The notes beneath the pieces are model-generated. The model worked only from the letters and a program-made list of their open reading frames with translations, made no database searches and was not told where the DNA came from. The translations under genes and the position numbers were made by a program. This document shows, piece by piece, positions 52,960 to 63,604 of a DNA stretch of 64,000 nt (positions are counted from its first letter, which is position 1; each line of letters begins with the position of its first letter). This DNA is from Euptelea pleiosperma. Its lineage: Eukaryota; Streptophyta; Magnoliopsida; Ranunculales; Eupteleaceae. Where the stretch lies: positions 11,339,259-11,403,258 of the forward strand of contig CM068553.1 of NCBI GenBank assembly GCA_035048495.1, read 5' to 3'.

Positions 52960-53711
52960 TCTATTGTTTGAAGAATACTTGCGGAATATCTATGGGTTGA
53001 AAATGCTTCCATTTGACTTTACTTGAAGTTTGGATTCTTCATATGCCGGTCCCCATGGTTTGGGGTACCAAAGTGCCATCCAAGATTGTGTCCTTTTATT
53101 GGGCTGCCTCCCTGAACAAAATCTTGACTGTGGAACAGTTGAGAGCACGTAAGATGGTTATTGTAGACTTTTGCTCTATGTGTAAGCAAAGCGGGGAATC
53201 GATCAACCATCTTCTTATTCATTGCACAGTGGCCAGGGCGGCTTGGTCGTCCTTATTGGTAGATTTCAGCATGGCATGGGTTTTTCCCCACACGTTGATG
53301 CAACTCACTCATAGTTGGGCCACTCATTGTTTCTCTTCTAGAAGCCGCATATTATGGCGATTTCTCCCTTTTGCGATTTGTTGGGGCATATGGAAGGAGT
53401 GCAATCTCAGGGTATTCAAGAATAGGGAGTCTTCGGAGGAGTACATCATTTTGAATATCAAGGGTCTCCTATTTCTGTGGTCCAAAGTCTTCAAGGAGTG
53501 TCATGGCCTATTTTTTGAAGACTTTGTTTTCCGGTGGGACATGATTTGTAAGAGAGATCTAGTTTAATCCTCCCTCTGCTGTTTTTCCTTTCTTCTTTTC
53601 TTGGTGCTAATGTAGGCGTCTTTGTCCTTGGTTGGTCATCTCGACCTCCTAGACCTTGCTTGTATTTCTTCTCTTTTTATCAATGCATTACACTTATCAA
53701 AAAAAAAAAAA
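52960..53711 (+). mobile_element. 5'-truncated LINE insertion in SHMT intron 3
   Basis: Contains the ORF2 C-terminus at 53013-53567, a short 3' UTR and an A13 tail ending at 53711. The 5' boundary is uncertain (it follows TTGAACCATGATAAAGATGC). No clear target duplication. Confidence 0.75.
53013..53567 (+). CDS. LINE ORF2 C-terminal fragment (zf-RVT domain), 184 codons
   Basis: The open frame corresponds to the reverse-transcriptase zinc-binding region of a plant L1-type LINE: KVPSKIVSFYWAASLNKI, a CSMC..HLLIHC zinc-knuckle-like pair, the WGIWKECNLRVFKN motif and the terminal FKECHGLFFEDFVFRWD. The endonuclease and reverse transcriptase lie upstream in a full element and are missing, so the piece cannot transpose. 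It is the best preserved of the five LINE ends in this window and the reference for recognising the others. Confidence 0.8.
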   Translation: MTLLEVWILHMPVPMVWGTKVPSKIVSFYWAASLNKILTVEQLRARKMVIVDFCSMCKQSGESINHLLIHCTVARAAWSSLLVDFSMAWVFPHTLMQLTHSWATHCFSSRSRILWRFLPFAICWGIWKECNLRVFKNRESSEEYIILNIKGLLFLWSKVFKECHGLFFEDFVFRWDMICKRDLV

Positions 53712-56700
53712 GAGACAACTATTGCAACGATTAGTGAGTTGTATATACTTGGTTAACTTATGGTGTGGGTCTAGCATATTATATGTATTCCATCAATATT
53801 CCAGCAATTGAACGGAGCAGTTCAGCAATGGAAATTATGAACTTAAATTTTGCAAGACACAAATTATTATTTGTCAATGTTGAATTTTTATACTGTAAAG
53901 GCTGTGTATTGGACATTTTGAAAAGTTTGTGGAACCTAGATAAGAGGGGTAGTTTATACATTTTAATTTTGAGGGTAGTCTATATTAAATGAAGTTGCTA
54001 CAGTTGGGTAATGAGAGAGTTGTCAGAATTTGAGGCGAGAATTTGTAAATGGTACAATGGATTGGGTGTTCTGAAAATCACTGTTTTTTATTTTTGGAGC
54101 CATGATTTTTTTTTTCCTTTTTCGTTTTTTTCAATGTAGCCATATTAATTTGTATTGTCACTGACTTAGGGTTTGGACCTACCTCATGGCGGGCATTTGT
54201 CACATGGGTTCATGACTCCTAAAAGACGGGTGTCAGGCACCTCAATTTATTTTGAATCTATGCCTTATCGGCTTGACGAATCTACAGGTGCTGCATTCCT
54301 TTCTTTAAGCTTACCAAATATAGATTAGGTGACCTGTCAATGTTGTTTGGCATTAGTTGTTGATTCGAAGTTTGTTACCAAATTTGCATCCAGGCCTTGT
54401 TGATTATGAAATGCTTGAGAAAACAGCTACTCTGTTTCGACCAAAGCTCATTATTATTGGTGGTAGTGCATATCCACGAGATTTTGATTATCCTCGTGTG
54501 AGGAAGGTATGGATCTTATGTGGTTCTTCGTGTTAAACCATAGTACTCACTATTAATTAGGATTTCATAAGTTACCTTTTATATGCACATCTAATCAGTA
54601 TCGTTTGCAATGCTTTGGTAGATAGCAGATGCTGTCGGTGCTTTCCTCATGATGGATATGGCTCACATAAGTGGACTGGTTGCTGCTTCTGTTGTTGCTG
54701 ACCCCTTTTAGTATTGTGATGTTGTAACTACAACAACACACAAGGTATGAATTGAAGTGTTGAACCATTCAGGAAGTTGTACAAGATATTCCCAACTGCA
54801 AGTGAATGCTGTGTTTCATTCGTAGTCTTATGCTTTATGCATTTATGAATACAGCTTGGAAGAAGTTCGTATCTTTCCTTGTCAGTTGCTCTTAAGAATG
54901 CCTTTTTAGAGTCTGCATTCTGTTCTCATGTTATACTTCTTGCTTTTTTTGCTCATACTTTAGCATATCATCTGATGTGATTTTTTAAAAGATTGAGTTG
55001 CGGATTAGGATAGGATAGTTAAGATCTTTATTCAAAATTTCAAATTATACTTGATGCCTCATAAGGTAATTAAGTATGTTAAAATCTGTAGTTAAATTAT
55101 CAGAATCCTTCGATGATCTCGCCTTCACCAATAATACAGAGCAAGTTGATCTCATTTCCTTCTACTCAAAACAGCCTAATTTAATTTCTTGTCTAGATGC
55201 AATCCCATTTGTTATATATGTTCTATTGGGCAGGCTTTAATAAACATGTCAATGTTTCAAAACTTTCACCGCACTTATTCACTTGGATGATGCATTGGAA
55301 TTTTTTTTACATTCTAAGCAAATGAAGTATTGATAAAGAAGAAGAAAATAAATGAGAAAGTTCCCTTATAGACTAAGGATGTCTCAAGGACATCAGCTTT
55401 GCATCTTTAATTTGAGGTTTTCCTCTGCTTCTTGTGCTCTATGAGATTAGGTTATTGCATATGGAAACAGTGTAGAGGATAGTAAAGAAATATCATTCAG
55501 ACTACTGACCATCCTCCAACTACAACGGATTGTTTAATTTGTCAATGTGTCAAGGATTTGACCATCATTTCTTAAACCAGTGTCGGATAAACTCGTTATT
55601 TAGTTAATCTTTTTTGTGAGATTTCCATATAAAGTGTGAAACTCTCAGGGCTGATAATGCTAGACTATGTGAATTTCTTCTTGATTGGTTTTATTATGAA
55701 GAAAAAGATTGTGCCTCTAATCAATTTGTTTCGCGAACAAAGTTTTATCCGATCCTTTCTGTATAACTTCCCCTTCATAATCTATTAATATATAGTCTGG
55801 TTAATCAACACATTTCATTGCAGTCCTTACGTGGTCCTAGAGGTGGCATGATCTTCTTCAAGAAGGAACCTGTTCTCAGAGTTGACATGGAATCTGCCAT
55901 TAACAATGCAGTTTTCCCAGGTTTACAGGTTAGTTGGTGCTGTCACCATTAGACTCTCAATTTTTCCCCATGTGGATTTCCATGTTCAGTTTCTTTATTA
56001 GTAAATTATTGTCTTAAACAAAAACAAAAGCAACGAGTTTTCTTTACTGGGAGGTCCTCATAACCACACAATTGGGGGGCTTACTGTATGTTTGAAGTAT
56101 GCTCAGTCTCTGGAGTTTAAGGTTTATCAGGGACAGGTATCTCACTTGCCTTGCTTCTTCATGAGAATTGTCGGAGTTGTTTCCCACTCATCTGGCTCAG
56201 CATAGACGTTATTTGGATTTATGTAGAGTATGATGGTTTTTGCAGGTTGTATCTAATTGTAAAGCTCTTGCGAGCTGATTGATTGAATTGGGGTACAAAC
56301 TGGTTTCTGGTGGGAGTGACAATCACCTAGTTCTGGTGGATCTGAGGCCACTGGTAAGCTGCTGCTTTCCCCTCTCCATGCTTGACCTTCACTCTTAAAC
56401 ATAAAAGCATTCATTGTTGCTTCCATAGTTACCTAGTGGTAACAGAATCGTTAAATTTCGAGTCCTAAACCGTTTTTTTTTTTTGGTTGCTGAGATCCAG
56501 CATTTGTTCCATAATTTTGAGACTGATAGTTCTGTTATGGGTTGCTCACTAACTAGAAACCTAACAAGTAAAATAAAATTAATAGAAGTACGTATTGGTC
56601 TGAATTTTACTTGGTTTAGCCATGATAGTGTTGGATTCCACTCCCAAGTTTTCAAAAGAATGCTGGGCATAAATCGTCTATGATTCTAGGGGGTGATAAT

Positions 56701-57459
56701 TTCGACTTACAATTGTCCAGGAGCTGATATGGCAGATCAGTCTGAACTTGTATCACAAAATCACTTTTCAGTTTCTCTATGGCCTCAAGTATACTTTGAG
56801 CCTGGGATCCAACTTCTTGGGTGCCCAAACTGATCAGAGACCAATATCTGCAACTAGGCCAAGTCATTTGTTTTCCCTTTTCATTTTACTCAGTTTCGGT
56901 TCTGAGTATGCTGGCCAAGTTCTCATGGAGTCACACACCACTTTTGGAAGATTTTATTGGTCTTGCCTTTGGTTTTGTGGATACTTATTAATGCTCTCTC
57001 CTTTTGAAAGGGTATCGATGGTGCTCGAGTTGAGAAAATCCTGGACATGGCATCTATCACTCTCAACAAGAATTCGGTACCCGGTGAGTGCATCTGATTG
57101 TGATGATCTTTTCTCTGTTTATTTTCTTTTAATCATTTTTCTCTTCAATTTATTTATATTTCTTAATTTTGAATCACAAAGGTGACAAGAGCGCACTAGT
57201 CCCGGGGGGCATTCGCATCGGAACACCTGCTATGACTACTAGAGGATTTACTGAGAAGGACTTCATAGCGACCGCAGACTTCATTCATGAGGGGGTGCAG
57301 ATTACCCTCGAAGCAAAGCGATCTGTTAAAGGGTCTAAGCTTCAAGACTTCATGAAGTTTGTCAGATCGCCGGAGTTCTCTCTAAAGGATGGTGTTGCTG
57401 ATCTACAAAGGAGAGTTGAAGCTCTGACCACCCAGTTTCCTTTGCCTGGATTATAAATG

Positions 57460-57955
57460 GTTTTGTTGCACACAGGTTTCAATCTTCTCATTGTGAGAAC
57501 AAAATGGGAATCTTATTCTCTGTATTATGTGTTATGATGAAAGACTAAGATATCCCAAGAAATGGCAGTAGGGTGCAAAGTTTTGAAAACATATGTTTGA
57601 GAGTTCAGATGACACAAATCCCAAGGATCAATCAGTGGTTTTAATCGGTGTTTTAGATAACTGTGATCACTCTTATCATGGTTGATTTATGATTGATAAG
57701 ATCTAGGTGGGACCCACAATTTGTTGGATCGCATCAGTCAGATCTACATCGCCTTAAATTATAAGGAAAAAAAATTGTCTAAAATCAGCCTGGTAGGATG
57801 ATCCAAGCCGTCCACCATTTCACATTCTGTTAAGCAGTCAAACAAAAAAGTCTGTAGTATAGATTGAACGGTCATGATCCTAAGATCATTTGATCGGGTT
57901 AGACTATAACAGCTAGGAAAGAGAAAGTGATGTAAAAGGCATTCCACATATTTAA
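57460..57955. other. 3' flank of the SHMT pseudogene
   Basis: Presumed former 3' UTR, then unassigned sequence; no bounded element seen. Confidence 0.35.
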
Positions 57956-57960
57956 ACAAA

Positions 57961-58032
57961 AGGTTCCACCGAGAGTCGAACTCGGGCTATTGGATTCAAA
58001 GTCCAATGTCCTGACCACTAGACCATGGAACC
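57961..58032 (-). tRNA. tRNA-Gln (anticodon TTG)
   Basis: 72 nt on the minus strand, including the discriminator T. The acceptor GGTTCCA/TGGAACC pairs fully; the anticodon stem TTGGA/TCCAA encloses CTTTGAA with anticodon TTG; the T arm is CCGAG/CTCGG with loop TTCGACT. No intron. Confidence 0.9.
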
Positions 58033-58039
58033 TTGTCAT

Positions 58040-58485
58040 ATCTAAGGATTTTTCATAAATTTTATTTATTATTGCATATATTTCACTTGAAGATATCTCT
58101 ATTACCATTAAGAGTCGATAAGTAACCGGACAAAAAATTATACAGTTGAGGTCATTGACCGCTAGATTCAAGTGATCAACGGTCCATGTGGGGTAGCATT
58201 TTTCTTAAGAGAAAAAAAAGTAAATTTACATTTTGACACTTTTTTCTTAAAGATACCCTACATTCTCCTAAAACATATATAAAAATTAGTTTTTACACCC
58301 TGTGGTGGGGCCCACATGGAATCATGTTGGACAATCCAACCGTACGGAGTTGTCCTTTCCATGATCATCATCATCACCAAAGATTAGTTGATTTCTATAT
58401 TTCTAACCATATAAAAAAAATTGATAGGTTAGATATCATCGTTATACACTAGTATAATATATATTAAGTAGATTCTACTCCAACA
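58040..58485. other. Unassigned spacer between tRNA genes
   Basis: AT-rich, with no recognised element or gene. Confidence 0.4.
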
Positions 58486-58487
58486 AT

Positions 58488-58559
58488 TCCGTTGTAGTCT
58501 AGTTGGTCAGGATACTCGGCTCTCACCCGAGAGACCCGGGTTCAAGTCCCGGCAACGGA
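58488..58559 (+). tRNA. tRNA-Glu (anticodon CTC), second copy
   Basis: 72 nt, one base different in the D loop from the copy at 41924 (GGTCAGGAT versus GGTTAGGAT). All stems pair. It is followed by a T9 run, a normal RNA polymerase III terminator. Confidence 0.93.
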
Positions 58560-58667
58560 AACTTTTTTTTTTATAAAATTTTCTATAAAACGACTCCTGC
58601 TTGAATTAAAAGATGTATTTTTTTTTCTTATCTTTTTGCGTGTCTGCATCGGTGCAACACCTTTTAG

Positions 58668-59885
58668 TGTTGGTTAGGTCCCCCACCTGGCTCTCTACGA
58701 GACACCTGGATACCGTCATTTCAATTATCTGATGGAGTTTGTTTTGTCTTTGGAAAATCACACAATTTCTTATTTTTAATGGTTTTTCGTGTTGATTTCG
58801 GACTCTTATATAAGCCAAATTTTTAGGTATCCTTTCAATTAATCGAAAGCTATCGATCGTCGTCACATGTGGACGTAGCCCTTTATGTGTTTTGTGCGTA
58901 TCGTGTTTGTTTGTTTGTGTTTTTTTTTTTTTTTTTGGCTTCCATTGGTTGTGGTCTATCCTCCGTTTTCTTCACCTTAACCGACGTCTGAGGACGCATC
59001 GGACTAGCAACCTCACGGCCGTCCATACAGATATAGTCGGGCGTATGGTCTAACTATTCTAGCCGAGAACTATCCTCATGGTAGGAGATTACTTAAGAAC
59101 TAACTCCTATACTCCCGACGACAATGTCGGCAACCATCCAGGCGGAATTCCCCCATGCCGACTAGGCACTGATGAGTCAAGACTCATCTGACAGACACGA
59201 ACGAGAATTGGGCATATGCCGACAACTCCCAAAAAATCTCTCGAAAGACAGGTTCGTACAAAGAGAAGGAATCTAGGCCCTGAATAGATGGCCATAGATT
59301 TTTCCTCTCACAAGCTGCTATCCGACAAAACGATTAATCTAACTGACTCCCGCAAAGAGGAGAAATCTAACAGAAAACTGTTACGAAAACAGTTATAAGC
59401 TCCCGAGACAGTTACACTCTCCTGACGAGGAAGCCTATAAATAGAGGGGGCTACCCATTGTAAAAGTGGTTCAGAAAAATTCATAAAATCATTATACAAG
59501 GAAGGAAGAGGGTGACCTAATCGTATTCTCGGTTCCCCGAATTGAGATCGTCGACGGCTCAGTCTCCTTTCAATCCTTCTCAGTTGAACTCCGCAAATAG
59601 TCGACGACCATTTGAGATCCATTGTTAAATTGAACGTCGGAGTGTTATCTACAAGTACCCTGCCCATCTAGGGTACAACTTTCAAAGCAAGAAGATTAGT
59701 GAAAGCCCAACACACCTTGAAAAAGGCAAATAAGGTATCAATAGCCGTGTCCATAGCTAACCCCTTTTTTCAGGTACTAGAGGATCAAAGGAGTCAAGTC
59801 TTCTTAGCTCTCGTTAGATCAGTTGCACGTGTGTATCCGATTCCTCAGTGATCGTGTGAGCGAGATCTGAGATTTTTCCCCAACA
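58668..59885 (+). mobile_element. Probable solo LTR, 1218 bp, TSD TTTAG
   Basis: It starts TGTTGG and ends CCAACA and is flanked by TTTAG on both sides (58663-58667, 59886-59890). A promoter-like CCTATAAATAGAGGGGG lies at about 59436. Removing it would rejoin CAACACCTTTTAG to GTAGGGCACTTGGCTC, which matches the continuous sequence beside the other tRNA-Glu. Problem: its first ~310 bp resemble the tandem repeats at 60040-61690, so the LTR could instead begin near 58985. No PBS or internal region is present. Confidence 0.5.
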
Positions 59886-59889
59886 TTTA

Positions 59890-59945
59890 GGTAGGGCACT
59901 TGGCTCTTTCATGAGAGACCCGAGTTAAAGTGTCATGACACTCCC
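59890..59945 (+). pseudogene. Decayed tRNA-Glu-like sequence
   Basis: GGTAGGGCACTTGGCTCTTTCATGAGAGACCCGAGTTAAAGTGTC matches the decayed copy at 42055-42100 beside the first tRNA-Glu. Not a functional tRNA. Confidence 0.5.
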
Positions 59946-60039
59946 TATGTGATATGCTTGAAGGTCGATAATTATTTGATCTACTAATTAGGCATCACAC
60001 TATTTGGATGGTCCAGATTGATGAGTTAAAACTTTTTAT

Positions 60040-61690
60040 TGCAAAAGCAAAAAAGCACAAGGGTATGCGGAAAAAGCATTTGGGGTACGTGCCGAGAACT
60101 CATTGGCTGTCACTGGCTTCGATGACAGGCCACTGTCGTTACAGTTTTACTCGACCAAATGTTGATTGCATGTCTCGCATTCACTTATTATTAATGTACT
60201 CTTACGCTCACTTCCATAATTAAATTTGAAGTTTTTCTTTTAAGAAAATCACACAATTTCCCATATTTTAGAGTTTTTTCTTATTGATTTGGGACTCCTA
60301 TATAAGCCAATGTTTAGGTATCTTTTCAATTCACATGTATTGAAAGCTATTGATTGTTATTATCTGTCGACATAGTTAGCCCTAAGTGGTAAATCTGTGT
60401 GCTTTGTGCATTTTTTTTTTTGGTGGTTTCCATTGATTGTGGTAAATCTGCGTGCTTTGTGCATAAGCGTGGATTTTCATGGAAACCAAATCTTAATTAT
60501 GTGGAATGGAAATGAATTTCAGCCTTGGATGGGAAAATCTCGTGTTTTCGAGAAAATTTTCCCATTTTAAAATGGCTATCAAGCAAGGTAAAATTATATT
60601 TTCTTGAGAAAATGCAATTTTGCAATCAAACACAGCCTAAGATGAATCCAGGAGAATCTAATAATCTTCTTAATCCGCAAAAAAACAAAAAGTAAGGGTA
60701 CGTGGAAAAAGCACTCAGGGTACGTGTCGATAACTCATTGGCTGTCATGTGGGCTTTGACGACAGGCCACATGCCAGTGTCGTCAAAGTTTTACACACCC
60801 AGATGCTGATTGTGTGTCTTACATTAACTTATTATTGTACTCTTACGCTCACTTCCATAATTATAATTTGAGTTTTTTTTTTCTAGGAAAATCATACAAT
60901 TTCCCATATTTCTATTTCAGAGGTTTTTCTTGTTGATTTGGGACTCAGGTTGGGGACTCCAATGTAAGCCAAAATTTAGGTATCTTTTCAATTCACATGC
61001 ATTGAAAGCTATCGATTGTTGTCATCTGTCTACACAGCTAGCTCGAAGTGGTAAATCTGTGTGTTTTGTGCATAAGCGTGGAACGGAAATGAATTCCAGC
61101 CTTTGATGGGAAAATCTCTTTTTCTTGAGAAAATGCAATTTTTCAATCAAACATTCTCTAAGATCGATGAAGCCATGAGAGTCTAATAATCTTCTTAATC
61201 CGCAAAAACAAAAAGTAAAAAGGTACGTGGAAAAAGCACTTGGGGTATGTGCCGAGAACTCATTGGCTGTCCTGGGCTTCGTTGACAGGCCACAGGCCAC
61301 TCTCATCAAAATTTTACTCGCCCCGATGTTGATTTTGTTTCTTGTATTCACTTATTATTGTACTCTTACGCTCGCTTCCATAATTATTTTCGGAGTTGTT
61401 TCTTTTAAGAAAATCAGATAATTTCCCATATTTAGAGGTTCTTCTTGTTGATTTGGGACTCCTTTATAAGCCAATATTTCGATATCTTTTCAATTCACAT
61501 GTATTGAAAGCGATTGATTGTCGTCACGTATCGACATAGCTAGCCCTAAGTGGTAAATCTGTGTGTGTTTTGTGCATGTAGTTTTTTTTTTTTTTTTTTT
61601 GTGGTTTCCATTGGTTGTGGTCTATCCCCAGTCCAGTTTTCTTCATATTAAGAAGTCTGAAAACAAGTAGGTTTTTTTTTTTTTTTCTAA
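60040..61690 (+). repeat. Triplicated ~530-600-bp tandem repeat with TATA-like box
   Basis: Three units begin near 60040, 60675 and 61205 with AAAAAGCA..GGGTACGTGCCGAGAACTCATTGGC. Each continues through CTTCCATAATTA, GAAAATCACACAATTTCCCAT and GGGACTCCTATATAAGCCAA. They end near a T run and CCATTGGTTGTGGT. Units 2 and 3 also include CTAATAATCTTCTTAATCCG and a Tourist-like right end (CAATCAAACAC). No coding sequence is conserved among units. Confidence 0.8.
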
Positions 61691-61811
61691 TTTGAATTTC
61701 TACAAAGATACATTCATGGCCTTTCAACACTTTTCAAGTTTGAATTGACAGAGAGAAATACATCAAGACTTACTAAATCTAATCCAGAATAGACTTAGAA
61801 GATGAGAAACT

Positions 61812-62432
61812 TTAGGGTGAGTTGGCTTGGGTGGATGAGAGGCTGTTAACCAGAGCCAAAGCATTGCTAGTTAACTGTGCAACACTCAGAATACTACTTC
61901 TTATTGTGTTCTTGATGTTTCCATTCGTGCCTTCGAAGCCATCCATGCACGTATTCTCGTTTGTGAGAGCAGCACTCACCCATGTTTGTATGTTACCCAT
62001 TTGTAGGTCGAAATCGGGACCTCCGAGATGTGTCATCTCCCCCATAGATTGTTGAAGCTCATCCACAGAGTCACCCATGTTCTCGGTACAATCCATTACA
62101 GCAGCCGCTTCTCTAACCGTCATGTCATGCCCTTTTGACAAGCTCAACGCCATGGATGAAGTCGACCGAGCGCCCGTCAGGCTCACAGAGAGCGCGGCAT
62201 CAACCAGTTGTCTGGGGTTCGTCTGAATGGTGCTAGCATAGACGGAGAGTGATTTAAAGCACACTTCTGGATATAAAGTCACCCCACATGAAGCCTTAAT
62301 GAAGTCTGTGTTGGTTTTTTGATGGGGATAATGTATCACTTCCGAGCACGTCGCCATATCTGAGATGAAGAAGAAGAAGAAGAGAGTGAGAAGGGATACA
62401 AGGCCATAGCAAGAAATACAACGTCCTTCCAT
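61812..62432 (-). CDS. Pectin methylesterase inhibitor-like protein 4, 206 aa
   Basis: A PMEI-family inhibitor on the minus strand, sister to PMEI-3. Signal peptide in about residues 1-29, with a Phe-rich hydrophobic core (LVSLLTLFFFFFISD). Conserved Cys49-Cys58 and Cys115-Cys162 are at the family spacing. Motifs are FIKASCGVTLYPEVC, VMDCTENMGDSVDELQQSM and IQTWVSAALTNENTCMDGF, ending ALALVNSLSSTQANSP. Cys at 5, 8 and 29 lie in the signal region. Intronless and full length. The tandem repeat at 60040-61690 ends about 120 bp beyond its stop codon. Apoplastic pectin methylesterase inhibition is the expected role; the target is unknown. Confidence 0.92.
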   Translation of the reverse strand: MEGRCISCYGLVSLLTLFFFFFISDMATCSEVIHYPHQKTNTDFIKASCGVTLYPEVCFKSLSVYASTIQTNPRQLVDAALSVSLTGARSTSSMALSLSKGHDMTVREAAAVMDCTENMGDSVDELQQSMGEMTHLGGPDFDLQMGNIQTWVSAALTNENTCMDGFEGTNGNIKNTIRSSILSVAQLTSNALALVNSLSSTQANSP

Positions 62433-62502
62433 CTCAAAGTATGGATATTGAAGTTAAAAGAGTGGTGCTGAAGGATGGTGAGGGAAGGGGTCCTTCCCGG
62501 CC

Positions 62503-62510
62503 TTTTTATA
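62503..62510 (-). promoter_or_regulatory. TATA box of PMEI-4
   Basis: Minus-strand CCTATAAAAAGG, about 72 bp before the ATG, the same spacing as in PMEI-3. Confidence 0.55.
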
Positions 62511-62716
62511 GGGCAAGGTGTACTATTTTTTTTTTTTTTTCGTAATTGTGGGGGTCTCAGTTCCCACAATTATTGTCTGATATATGGGGCCGTGCATGCA
62601 CATGCATGTAGGAAAAGGGCGGAAGAAGTGGAGGCTCTTTATTTACTTTACTGACATCCACAAATCAAAGATGAAGCCAGGAAAGTCTAATAATCTTCTT
62701 AATCTGATATGACTTA

Positions 62717-63025
62717 GGGCATGATTGATTGCTAAGTGGAAAAATTATATTTTCCTTGGGAAAACATAACTGTCCATTGTTAGATAGCCATTTTAAATCT
62801 GTATAATTTTTCTTACTAAGCCATTTAAAAATCTGGATAATTTTCCCCACTAAGTCGGGGATTCATTTCCCATCGAAATAGGTGAGAATTCATTTCCACC
62901 TGAAAATACGCCTTCATTTTCTCACATGATTGAAATATGTGTTCTCATTTGCAATCAACCAGCTATTTAATGCATTTCCCAGATGTATTTTCTTGAAAAA
63001 AAATTATGTGCAATCAAACACGCCC
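62717..63025. mobile_element. Tourist-like MITE, 309 bp, TSD TTA
   Basis: GGGCATGATTGATTGC and inverted GGGCGTGTTTGATTGC are flanked by TTA at 62714-62716 and 63026-63028. The interior matches the copy at 15374. It lies 280 bp upstream of the PMEI-4 start. Confidence 0.8.
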
Positions 63026-63109
63026 TTAACCATTTTTCACTTTTTTTCTTTCTTTCTTTTCTTTTAATCTTCTTTTGGGAGCAAATCCCTGTAGGGAGGG
63101 TCCTCCGTC

Positions 63110-63380
63110 CTCTTTAATAAAGTGTTTCATCCAGTGTTTTTAATTAAAACCTAAAAAATCTCGACTCGGCTAGGAAGCTCATCCGGTCGAGTTTACTCTA
63201 TGATTTGCGAGTTGACTCAGCAAGGAACTCAAATCGAGTTACTAATACGCATGTACATGAAACTTCATCGAGTCAACTCCCCCGAGTTTCGAGTCGTCTA
63301 GTTGAGTTTCAAAGCCGAGTCAAGTTAACGATCCCCCGAGTTTCCGAGTCGATGAGTTTCAAAGCTGAGGCTTTATCTAC
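63110..63380. repeat. GAGTCAACTC-rich MITE fragment
   Basis: Alternating CGAGTT, GAGTCAACTC and CCCCCGAGTTTCGAGTC motifs in both orientations, as in palindromic MITEs with GAGTYGAGT arms. Ends not found. The 85-codon frame over it (63205) is not believed. Confidence 0.4.
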
Positions 63381-63604
63381 GGAGTTAATTACATTTGAAG
63401 GTGTAAAACACAAGGAAGTTTTAGATGTCTTGAGTACTACATCCAAAAACGATAAGTCTTGAAGAACTGCCACAAATATATGTGGGAGGTGGCCATTTGG
63501 AATACTCTCCTTTCAAATCATGTGGGCCTGACCTCCACATGCATATGTGGTGATTCCATCAGCGTCCATGAACCATCCACATCAGGATATATAGATGTTC
63601 TAGA

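Larger units (their letters stand above)
49487..57456 (+). pseudogene. Plastid-type serine hydroxymethyltransferase (SHM3-like) pseudogene, 11 exons
   Basis: SHMT is a pyridoxal-phosphate enzyme that interconverts serine and glycine with tetrahydrofolate. Exons as read: 49487-49699, 51171-51366, 51460-51633, 54170-54287, 54394-54506, 54622-54744, 55824-55928, 56050-56136, 56246-56353, 57011-57083, 57182-57456. Signatures include [52 protein letters not shown] and, across exons 6/7, TTTTHK-SLRGPRGG containing the cofactor lysine. The N-terminus (MQACSGAA) and [19 protein letters not shown] start of the catalytic part point to the chloroplast SHM3 branch. Disruptions: two frameshifts in exon 1, a one-base deletion near 51515, TAG at 54709-54711, TGA at 56276-56278, and TG instead of AG before exon 8 (56048-56049). 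Introns are retained, so it arose by gene duplication or decay in place, not by retroposition. Confidence 0.93.
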
